From JBLHUT01 sp047629975 (GTDB lineage: Bacteria; Pseudomonadota; Alphaproteobacteria; Rhodobacterales; Rhodobacteraceae): a stretch of 5,153 bases of DNA. The DNA lies in NCBI GenBank assembly GCA_047629975.1, contig JBLHUT010000249.1, positions 1 through 5,153 on the forward strand. Direction: 5' to 3'. This document shows positions 1 through 4,722 of this stretch, in pieces. The position numbers and the translations under genes were made by a program. The notes under the pieces were generated by a model that saw only the letters and a program-made list of their open reading frames with translations, had not been told where the DNA came from and made no database searches. Within the stretch, counting starts at the first letter, position 1. The number at the start of each line of letters is the position of its first letter.

Positions 1-1
1 T

Positions 2-166
2 ATCGTCATCGAGCGCCCCGACTGCCCGTCGGTGGGGGCCGGTGAGGCCTCTCCCGGACCCGCCATCGCGGCGATTGCAAACGCGATACACGCCGCCATC
101 GGCATCCGGATGCGCAAAATGCCCTTCACACCGGATGCAATCATGCAGCAAGCCATGCAGGACTGA
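2..166 (+). CDS. C-terminal end of a xanthine dehydrogenase/aldehyde oxidase-family molybdopterin-binding subunit (5' partial)
   Basis: Only the last 54 codons and the TGA stop are visible, in the frame starting at base 2. The fragment contains V-G-A-G-E at visible residues 11-15. This matches the GxGE motif of the xanthine dehydrogenase and isoquinoline/nicotinate hydroxylase families, whose Glu is the general base next to the Mo centre (here codon 44-46). It is followed by the usual tail of the family: a Ser-Pro-Gly-Pro turn, an Ala-rich helix of the AIANAIHAAIG type, then R-M-R-K-M-P-F-T-P. Such enzymes hydroxylate heteroaromatic rings or aldehydes using water, with 2Fe-2S partner subunits that would lie to the left. 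The gene converges on the ABC/FAH operon, so the two are not co-transcribed, but proximity suggests a shared pathway. The exact substrate class cannot be told from the tail. Confidence 0.82.
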   Translation: MVIERPDCPSVGAGEASPGPAIAAIANAIHAAIGIRMRKMPFTPDAIMQQAMQD

Positions 167-188
167 CACGCCAAAACCGGCGACATTA

Positions 189-230
189 TGAAAAAGGGCC
201 TGTGCAGAAAACTGCACAGGCCCTTTTTCA
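189..230. terminator. Bidirectional intrinsic terminator between convergent genes
   Basis: Bases 189-207 pair perfectly with 212-230, giving a 19-bp stem with a 4-base AAAA loop. The stem has a GC-rich core (GGGCCTGTGCAG and its complement) flanked by A5 on the left and T5 on the right, so RNA from either strand ends the hairpin with a U-run. It lies 22 bases after the stop of the plus-strand molybdoenzyme gene and 20 bases after the stop of the minus-strand FAH gene, the expected place for a shared terminator. Confidence 0.93.
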
Positions 231-250
231 ATAAATTACTATCGGTGCCG

Positions 251-937
251 CTAGACGACTTTGACTTCAAAGGTGCCGACACCCTCGACAGCGCCAACCA
301 TCACATCGCCTTTGACAATCGCGCCAACACCGGCGGGCGTGCCGGACATGATAATGTCACCAGCCGCAATGTCATAATACTGCGACAGGTAGTTGATCAT
401 CTCTGGCACTTTCCAGATCATCTGGTTCAAATCGCCACTCTGGCGCAATTCGCCATTCACATGCAGCGTCAGGCTTCCATCGGTGGGATGACCCACCTTT
501 TCAGCAGGCAAAAGCGGGCTCATCGGGGCAGACCGTTCAAAGGCTTTGCCGATCTCCCACGGGCGTCCGGCCTTCTTCATCTCGCCTTGCAAATCGCGCC
601 GCGTCATATCAAGCCCCAGCCCGTAGCCCCAGACGTGATCCATCGCATCCTCGATCGCGATATCACGACCACCACTTTTCAGTGCGACAACCAGCTCCAT
701 TTCGAAATGCACGTTCGAGGATTTCGGAGGATAGGGAAACTCGCCTGTGAAATCCATATTGTCAGGGTTTTTCTGAAAGAAGAACGGCGCTTCTTTGTCA
801 GGATCGTGACCCATTTCAATCGCGTGGTCGGCATAATTGCGGCCAATGCAATAAATGCGGCGGACGGGGAACATCTTGTCGGAACCCTCGATCGGGGCAG
901 CGGCCTGTTTCGGTGGCTCAATAACATAGCTTGTCAT
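251..937 (-). CDS. Fumarylacetoacetate hydrolase (FAH) family protein, acylpyruvase/fumarylpyruvate hydrolase-like
   Basis: 228 residues, the size of the single-domain FAHD1/YcgM/NagK group. Members cleave or decarboxylate 3-acylpyruvates or oxaloacetate with Mg2+ in the cytoplasm. Visible residues match human FAHD1 (recalled numbering) with a constant offset of +8: dyad H38 and E41 in RNYADHAIEMG, metal ligands E79 and E81 in HFEMEL, D110 in GYGLGLDMTRRD, and K131 in WEIGKAF. An SGTPAGVG loop lies at 198-205. The active site therefore looks complete. The start at 937 is preferred over the upstream in-frame ATG at 1036 because AGAGGA sits 6 bases before it, and the longer form would add a low-complexity tail overlapping the permease gene. 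It is the last gene of the operon, 55 bp after the permease stop. Substrate is unresolved: fumarylpyruvate, acetylpyruvate, oxaloacetate or another ring-opened acid would all fit. Confidence 0.9.
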   Translation of the reverse strand: MTSYVIEPPKQAAAPIEGSDKMFPVRRIYCIGRNYADHAIEMGHDPDKEAPFFFQKNPDNMDFTGEFPYPPKSSNVHFEMELVVALKSGGRDIAIEDAMDHVWGYGLGLDMTRRDLQGEMKKAGRPWEIGKAFERSAPMSPLLPAEKVGHPTDGSLTLHVNGELRQSGDLNQMIWKVPEMINYLSQYYDIAAGDIIMSGTPAGVGAIVKGDVMVGAVEGVGTFEVKVV

Positions 938-943
938 TATTAT

Positions 944-949
944 TCCTCT
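944..949 (-). promoter_or_regulatory. Ribosome binding site fixing the FAH-family gene start
   Basis: On the minus strand AGAGGA precedes the ATG at 937, with 6 bases between them. No comparable site precedes the in-frame ATG at 1036, which lies inside the permease gene, so the shorter protein is favoured. The 55-bp gap also holds a small 5-bp hairpin (966-970 with 975-979), too weak to call a terminator. Confidence 0.7.
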
Positions 950-992
950 TTTGATCAGTCGGTTATTGGATACGTCCAAACTGTGCAGCGGT

Positions 993-1745
993 CTACCTGT
1001 TGGCGGCGTAATAATCGAATTTCCGCTGTAGAACACCCAGCAATTCAGCCAGCGTAAAGGCGAAAAAGAACAGCACCAGCAACAGCGCCCAAAAGTATTC
1101 CATCAGGAAATTGCTCGAGTAAAGTTCGAACAAGCGTCCGAACCCCACAATAGAGACCAACAATTGCCCGATGATCACGCCTTTGACCGCACGGATAAAT
1201 CCGATGCGCACGCCGGCGATAATCTCGGGTAAGGCGGCCCAGATATAGATCTTGGTAAAGGCATCCCACGCTGACGCACCGAACGATTGAGACATCTCGA
1301 CCAACGAAGGCGAGATCGCTTTGACCCCGGCCCGCGCGTTGAGCACGATAATCCAGATCGCGAACAACGTCGTGGTGATTATTACCGTCCGCTCGCCAAT
1401 CCCGAACAACACCATCAACACCGGCACCAACGCGGTGAGCGGCGCACTGAGAAACATGTTGACCCACGGCAGCAACAACCGGTCGACGAGAATATTCTTG
1501 CCCATGATCACGCCAAGCGGCACACCGATCACGATGGCGAAACTGGTGCCGATCACAAAGGCCCGTGCCGTTTCACCGAACGCCTTTAGAAACGACGGCG
1601 TTGGCACGATCTCGACCATCTTGATCAAAACCGCACTGAGGGGGGGCAGCAGAATGGTCATATCAAGCTGCCCGATGATCTCCCACGCGACGGCCCAGAT
1701 CAACAGACTGGACATCATCGGCAGGCGTACTCCAAAAACAGTCAT
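993..1745 (-). CDS. ABC transporter permease A, NitT/TauT (SsuC/TauC) family
   Basis: 250 residues, typical for this binding-protein-dependent permease family. About six hydrophobic segments are visible, roughly at residues 9-25, 60-81, 102-115, 120-136, 186-204 and 217-236. The cytoplasmic EAA loop that contacts the ATPase spans about 150-180: E150-M-S-Q-S-F-G156, with W160 and the second-proline motif A-A-L-P173. Oddly, the first Pro of the usual L-P (E+19) is W169. The ATG at 1745 has GGGGAG 7 bases upstream, partly inside the end of the ATPase gene, which stops only 12 bp away. The gene is third of the three membrane-complex genes and precedes the FAH-family gene. It should form the import channel with permease B; the imported compound is unknown. 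Confidence 0.93.
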   Translation of the reverse strand: MTVFGVRLPMMSSLLIWAVAWEIIGQLDMTILLPPLSAVLIKMVEIVPTPSFLKAFGETARAFVIGTSFAIVIGVPLGVIMGKNILVDRLLLPWVNMFLSAPLTALVPVLMVLFGIGERTVIITTTLFAIWIIVLNARAGVKAISPSLVEMSQSFGASAWDAFTKIYIWAALPEIIAGVRIGFIRAVKGVIIGQLLVSIVGFGRLFELYSSNFLMEYFWALLLVLFFFAFTLAELLGVLQRKFDYYAANR

Positions 1746-1757
1746 TCCGGCGCTCCC

Positions 1758-2561
1758 CTATTCCACATAACTGCGCAAAGCCGCCCAGATGCTTTCAACC
1801 GTATCCAGATAGGCAGGATCACGGCGGATAGCATCAGGGGCGATGTTGCGGTTGATTTCAGGCCGGATCACTTCGGCCACACGACTGGGACGTGCCAGCA
1901 AAAGAGCAATCTGGTCAGAGACATAGACAGCTTCCTCGATGGAGTGGGTGACAAAGATAAAGGTCTTTTGCTCGACCTCGACCAACCGCAGCATGTCTTC
2001 CTGAAACTTGCGGCGGGTTTGCTCGTCGACCGCTGAAAACGGCTCGTCCATCAACAAGACATCGGCATCCACTGCCAGCGCGCGTGCCAGCCCGACCCGC
2101 TGCCGCATCCCCCCCGAAAGCTCGTGCGGGAATTTCAACTCGAACCCGCCAAGGCCGACCTCGCGGATGTATTTCTCGGCGATGGCTTCGCGCTCTGATT
2201 TGGCCACACCGCGCAATTCCAGCCCGAAAGCCACATTTCGGATCACACTGGCCCACGGCATCAGGGCAAAGTCCTGAAACACGAATGCGCGGTCCGGCCC
2301 CGGCCCTGTGACCGGCTTGCCATTTACCAGAACCTCGCCAGAGGTCGCATCCAGCAGACCTGCGATGATTTTGAGCAAAGTGGTTTTACCGCACCCCGAA
2401 GGCCCGAGCAAAGAGGTCAACTGGCCCTTGGGAAAATCCAGCGACATCTGGTTAAGCGCCTGCACCCCGCCGGGGTACATCTTTGAGACACCTTTGACCG
2501 AAACGGCCGGTCCGGCGTCCTGCGCGGATTTGTCGGCGATTGTCGAAGCGAGTGCGGTCAT
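1758..2561 (-). CDS. ABC transporter ATP-binding protein, NitT/TauT (SsuB/TauB) family
   Basis: 267 residues, the normal size for the SsuB/TauB/NrtD class of importer ATPases. All nucleotide-binding motifs are present: Walker A GPSGCGKTT (53-61), Q-loop Q96 in FVFQDFALMPW, signature LSGGMRQR (148-155), Walker B VLLMDEP (168-174), D-loop SAVD (176-179, where SALD is more usual) and the switch histidine H206 in FVTHSIEEA. The C-terminal RPSRV stretch (225-229) is the usual end of the nucleotide domain in this class. The ATG at 2561 overlaps the permease B stop as ATGA, so translation is probably coupled, and AGAGGG lies 7 bases upstream. The protein energises import on the cytoplasmic face. It is the only ATPase in the operon, so it presumably serves both permeases as a homodimer. 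Confidence 0.96.
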   Translation of the reverse strand: MTALASTIADKSAQDAGPAVSVKGVSKMYPGGVQALNQMSLDFPKGQLTSLLGPSGCGKTTLLKIIAGLLDATSGEVLVNGKPVTGPGPDRAFVFQDFALMPWASVIRNVAFGLELRGVAKSEREAIAEKYIREVGLGGFELKFPHELSGGMRQRVGLARALAVDADVLLMDEPFSAVDEQTRRKFQEDMLRLVEVEQKTFIFVTHSIEEAVYVSDQIALLLARPSRVAEVIRPEINRNIAPDAIRRDPAYLDTVESIWAALRSYVE

Positions 2562-3322
2562 TTTACAACCCTCTTATCTGGTCGGAACAAAATAAATTCT
2601 GCCTTTTCAAGGATATCAAGAAAGGCAACTGCCAGCACGATGATCGTGAAGATCGCAGCATACATTGCCGCGTAATCCGCGATTGACTGGTTATAGGTGA
2701 TCAGGTCGCCAATCCCCGTGGGGGTGATGTAAAGCTCGGCCAGAATAGCACCGATAAACCCCGCCGAAGCCCCCAGACGCAGACCCGAGAAGATAACGGG
2801 CGAGGCGGCAGGCAGGATAATCTGTTTGATAATCTGCCAGCGAGTGCCCTGAAAGGCCTGCCCCATTTCCTTGAGAGACTGCGGCGTGTGACGCACCGCG
2901 TTGGCGGAGTTGAGCACAATCACCGGCATAGCCATGATGCACACGACGATCACCTTGGATGTCAGACCGATCCCGTACGCAAGCACCAGCAACGGCACCA
3001 ACGCCGCAAGCGGAGCCGATTGCGCCACGATAAAGATCGGGCCGCCAAACCATTCCGCAAGCCGCGACAGGCCCATCGAAACCCCGATCGCAACCCCCAG
3101 AACACCCGAGATCGCCATGCCAATCACCAACGGCACCAGCGTTTCAGGCAGAGCTTTCGCCATCGCGCCATCCGCGATCATTCCCCAAAGGGCCAGCATC
3201 GTTTCCAGAAATGTCGGGAATGCAGGGCTTACGGGCACACGACCTGCAAATTCCCACGCAGCAAAGACAATCAGAAACGACAGATACTTAAGCGTCCGCG
3301 CGCTTGTCCAGAATTCAACCAT
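2558..3322 (-). CDS. ABC transporter permease B, NitT/TauT (SsuC/TauC) family
   Basis: 254 residues with about six hydrophobic segments, near 11-27, 61-83, 95-117, 122-139, 184-198 and 219-236. The EAA loop runs from E152 (E-M-G-Q-A-F-Q-G) through W162 to I-L-P171-A-A-S-P175. The Pro positions are canonical, but the highly conserved Gly at E+6 is Q158, with a Gly one place later. The sequence differs clearly from permease A, so this is not a recent duplication. The start at 3322 has only a weak GGAT about 9 bases upstream, and the gene follows the binding-protein gene after 81 bp that contain a hairpin. Both points suggest lower expression than the binding protein. The 3' end overlaps the ATPase start by 4 bp. 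Confidence 0.93.
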   Translation of the reverse strand: MVEFWTSARTLKYLSFLIVFAAWEFAGRVPVSPAFPTFLETMLALWGMIADGAMAKALPETLVPLVIGMAISGVLGVAIGVSMGLSRLAEWFGGPIFIVAQSAPLAALVPLLVLAYGIGLTSKVIVVCIMAMPVIVLNSANAVRHTPQSLKEMGQAFQGTRWQIIKQIILPAASPVIFSGLRLGASAGFIGAILAELYITPTGIGDLITYNQSIADYAAMYAAIFTIIVLAVAFLDILEKAEFILFRPDKRVVK

Positions 3323-3358
3323 AAAATTGGGATCCGTATTTTTGTGCCAAAAGGCAAT

Positions 3359-3388
3359 CCCGGCGCAAACCTGTTGCGGTGCGCCGGG
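3359..3388 (-). promoter_or_regulatory. Intercistronic stem-loop after the binding-protein gene
   Basis: CCCGGCGCA (3359-3367) pairs perfectly with TGCGCCGGG (3380-3388), leaving a 12-base loop. In the minus-strand transcript it starts 15 bases after the stop of the binding-protein gene and precedes the permease gene. No U-run follows, so it is not a classical terminator. Hairpins at this place in binding-protein transporter operons commonly protect the upstream mRNA from 3' decay and give more binding protein than membrane components; that role is inferred here. A short TGCC-N4-GGCA element (3345-3356) follows it. Confidence 0.6.
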
Positions 3389-3403
3389 AAAAGAAGAGCA
3401 GGA

Positions 3404-4390
3404 TTACTTGTCCGCTTTCGCGATGGCCGCATCAAGCGGACCAAGATTCCAGAAGTCGGCAACCTCGAATGTCGAGATGTCGCCAGTCAACTGGCCTGAT
3501 TCAGAGTAGAATTCGAAATCGGCAAGTGCGGCCTGTTCGCCGCCCCCGTTGGGATTATACAGCCCGCCAGCAACCGCTTCGGCATAATAGGCATCGACAC
3601 CGGTCAACAGTTCGGACGGCAGATCGGACAGCAGGTTGTACTTCACCCGCTCCCTGTCGACGATTGTCGGGTCGGCTGTCACATCACGCCAGGTTTCCAA
3701 CAGCGAGTCAACCAGCGTGCTGATGACCTCGGGGTTGGCATCCATCCAGTCCTTGTTGGCGAACAGGACCTCGTCACTTGCCAGCACCTCGAACATCGGC
3801 AGCACACCAAAGCGGTCCGCAGCCCGGCCCATCAGGATGTTTTTGTTGTTGAGATCAACGATCGACGCGTTCACCTGCCCCTTGATCATCGCAATGATCC
3901 GGTTCTCGGATCCCGGCACATAGGAGCGTGGCCCGAATTCGATGCCTTCACGCTTTTCGATAATGTTGGCAATCGCATCGGTTCCACCACCGCGCGAATG
4001 CAGCGTGATCGGCTCGCCGTCCATATCCGCCCACGAGGTGTACTTTGTTTCGGCGACAGGAAAGAACACCAGCTTGGAAAGCTGGAAGAAATTCCGGATC
4101 GGAGCCTTGGATTTCTGGATCACCGAATAGGGTGTGCCGATACCGATATCCATCTGTCCACTGATGATCGTCTGGATCGCCAGTTCTTCTTTCGAAAAGG
4201 TTGTCAGCTCGTAATCAAGCCCCTTTTCCTTGGCCCGCTCCAGTGCGACCAGAAAAGCCAGCGTTTCGACAGAAGCCACATCGCCAAGTGCCACACGCAC
4301 CTTGTCAGCGGCAAACGCACCACTTGCGAGCGCCAGTGTCGATACCGACAGCGCCACGGCGGTCGTGACCACTTTTAGTGAAAAGTTCAT
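3404..4390 (-). CDS. Periplasmic substrate-binding protein of a NitT/TauT-type ABC importer (NMT1/THI5-like fold)
   Basis: 328 residues from the ATG at 4390. A Sec signal peptide is clear: K6, a hydrophobic core at about 7-23, then A25-F-A27 before A28-D29, so cleavage is expected after residue 27. There is no lipobox cysteine, and no cysteine at all, so the mature protein should be soluble in the periplasm. Family marks include the SGQMDIGIGTP stretch (78-87), the T-S-W-A-D-M-D-G-E-P interlobe segment (118-127) and the glycine-rich S-R-G-G-G-T loop (132-137), which in relatives helps bind the ligand's anionic group. The start is set by GGGAGGAA 8 bases upstream. It is the first gene of the operon, as is usual for the most abundant component. 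Relatives bind sulfonates, nitrate, pyrimidines, riboflavin or aromatic acids, so the ligand cannot be assigned. Confidence 0.9.
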   Translation of the reverse strand: MNFSLKVVTTAVALSVSTLALASGAFAADKVRVALGDVASVETLAFLVALERAKEKGLDYELTTFSKEELAIQTIISGQMDIGIGTPYSVIQKSKAPIRNFFQLSKLVFFPVAETKYTSWADMDGEPITLHSRGGGTDAIANIIEKREGIEFGPRSYVPGSENRIIAMIKGQVNASIVDLNNKNILMGRAADRFGVLPMFEVLASDEVLFANKDWMDANPEVISTLVDSLLETWRDVTADPTIVDRERVKYNLLSDLPSELLTGVDAYYAEAVAGGLYNPNGGGEQAALADFEFYSESGQLTGDISTFEVADFWNLGPLDAAIAKADK

Positions 4391-4396
4391 TAGAAA

Positions 4397-4404
4397 TTCC
4401 TCCC
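4397..4404 (-). promoter_or_regulatory. Strong ribosome binding site of the substrate-binding protein gene
   Basis: On the minus strand GGGAGGAA lies ahead of the ATG at 4390, with 8 bases between GGAGG and the ATG. It is the best Shine-Dalgarno in the operon. It rules out the longer in-frame start at 4492, which would put a basic, non-secretory stretch of 34 residues ahead of the signal peptide. Confidence 0.85.
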
Positions 4405-4472
4405 AGAATTTTCTCCGTCTCTTCGGAGATCTTTTGCGCCCAAGTCCATTGAGTCGATGTTTATCCGAGATA

Positions 4473-4494
4473 GGTAACCCAATTTTTTCCAATT
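4473..4494. promoter_or_regulatory. Possible second regulator site: GGTAACC dyad plus two CCAATT half-sites
   Basis: GGTAACC (4473-4479) is a 7-bp dyad and runs into two CCAATT hexamers at 4479-4484 and 4489-4494, exactly 10 bp apart. The hexamer is the same as the arm of the 4687-4703 dyad, and the 10-mer ACCCAATTTT occurs at both 4477-4486 and 4696-4705. The site lies in the leader or promoter of the transporter operon, so it is a candidate degenerate operator for that direction. Confidence 0.4.
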
Positions 4495-4536
4495 CACAAA
4501 TACTTTATCAATCCGTCTTTCTGTTGAGTGTCGATT

Positions 4537-4597
4537 AAAAAACGGCCTAAAGCGTCGAAAAAATCATATTTATACGAAAAAAATCGGCGAAAAATCG
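4537..4597. repeat. A-tract cluster with three CGAAAAA-TC repeats
   Basis: A-runs begin at 4537 (6 A), 4558 (6 A), 4577 (7 A) and 4590 (5 A). Three of them sit in near-copies of CG-A(n)-TC at 4556-4565, 4575-4586 and 4588-4597. Outer arms ATACGA (4572-4577) and TCGTAT (4595-4600) form an inverted repeat. The first spacings (21 and 19 bp) are near two helical turns, so intrinsic DNA bending between the two candidate operator clusters is plausible. Confidence 0.45.
4563..4591 (-). promoter_or_regulatory. Candidate promoter of the transporter operon
   Basis: On the minus strand TATGAT (4568-4563) matches the sigma-70 -10 box at 5 of 6 positions. A weak TTCGCC (4591-4586) lies 17 bp upstream in the -35 place. 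This would give a leader of about 165 bases before the ATG at 4390. An alternative -35-like TTGATA (4511-4506) lies closer to the gene but lacks a good -10 box, so the call is tentative. Confidence 0.25.
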
Positions 4598-4649
4598 TAT
4601 TCCAGTTCGACTGACGTGCTTTGAAGTGGCAGGCTCCGTCAAAGCTCTC

Positions 4650-4677
4650 TTGCATTCGCACCTGCTTTGGTTAAAAT
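4650..4677 (+). promoter_or_regulatory. Candidate promoter of the GntR-type regulator
   Basis: TTGCAT (4650-4655) and TAAAAT (4672-4677, 5 of 6 to the -10 consensus) are separated by 16 bp. Transcription would begin near 4684, about 40 bases before the TTG start. The TTGGTTAAAATCAA element (4667-4680) overlaps the -10 box, and the 17-bp dyad (4687-4703) covers the first transcribed bases. Both are good positions for autorepression. Confidence 0.4.
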
Positions 4678-4686
4678 CAATCGCAT

Positions 4687-4703
4687 AATTGGTTTACCCA
4701 ATT
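4687..4703. promoter_or_regulatory. Predicted GntR/FadR-type operator (17-bp dyad)
   Basis: AATTGGTTTACCCAATT has perfect 6-bp arms (AATTGG and CCAATT) around a 5-bp centre. Against the consensus AATTGGTNNNACCAATT, which I recall for the FCD regulator PdhR, it matches 13 of 14 defined positions, the exception being C at 4697. It lies 20 bp ahead of the regulator's start codon. The match of operator type to the adjacent regulator family is what makes it credible. Confidence 0.62.
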
Positions 4704-4709
4704 TTCAAC

Positions 4710-4715
4710 GAAAGG
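4710..4715 (+). promoter_or_regulatory. Ribosome binding site deciding the TTG start of the regulator
   Basis: GAAAGG is followed by a 7-base spacer and then TTG at 4723. The reading frame is open back to a stop at 4672-4674 and contains no ATG before the DNA-binding domain, so this Shine-Dalgarno and TTG pair is the best supported start. TTG at 4756 and GTG at 4759 are the alternatives and lack a comparable site. Confidence 0.6.
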
Positions 4716-4722
4716 CTCCGTT

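Larger units (their letters stand above)
4391..4722. promoter_or_regulatory. Divergent intergenic control region between the transporter operon and the GntR-type regulator
   Basis: These 332 bp hold no convincing gene and are visibly more AT-rich than the flanking genes, especially 4480-4600. From left to right they contain the binding-protein leader, a CCAATT/GGTAACC cluster (4473-4494), A-tracts (4537-4594), candidate promoters for both directions, a TTGGT-type element at 4667-4680 and a 17-bp dyad at 4687-4703. The arrangement is typical of a local regulator that controls itself and a divergent operon. Confidence 0.75.

Noticed and set aside
966..979. TTGGA-TACG-TCCAA hairpin between permease A and the FAH-family gene
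   Set aside because: A 5-bp stem with no U-run is too weak for a terminator, and similar short dyads arise by chance.
938..1036. 33-residue N-terminal extension of the FAH-family protein
   Set aside because: It lies in the permease end and the intergenic gap and has no family resemblance; AGAGGA before the ATG at 937 decides the start.
188..1057. 289-codon open frame on the plus strand
   Set aside because: Its ATG lies at the edge of the terminator stem, it has no ribosome site, and its sequence is an antisense shadow of the FAH-family gene, whose catalytic residues are all intact.
2888..3509. Two overlapping plus-strand open frames of about 200 codons
   Set aside because: Both are antisense to permease B and the 3' end of the binding-protein gene. 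Their products are Arg/His-rich or low-complexity with no recognisable motif, as expected of shadows in GC-rich DNA.
4391..4492. 34-residue N-terminal extension of the binding protein (ATG at 4492)
   Set aside because: It would bury the signal peptide behind a basic stretch. The strong GGGAGGAA before 4390 and the clean Sec signal from that ATG show the shorter form is right.
4501..4722. Small RNA or riboswitch in the AT-rich intergenic region
   Set aside because: No stable GC-rich stem, terminator-like hairpin or recognisable aptamer pattern is visible there; the repeats are better explained as promoter and operator DNA.
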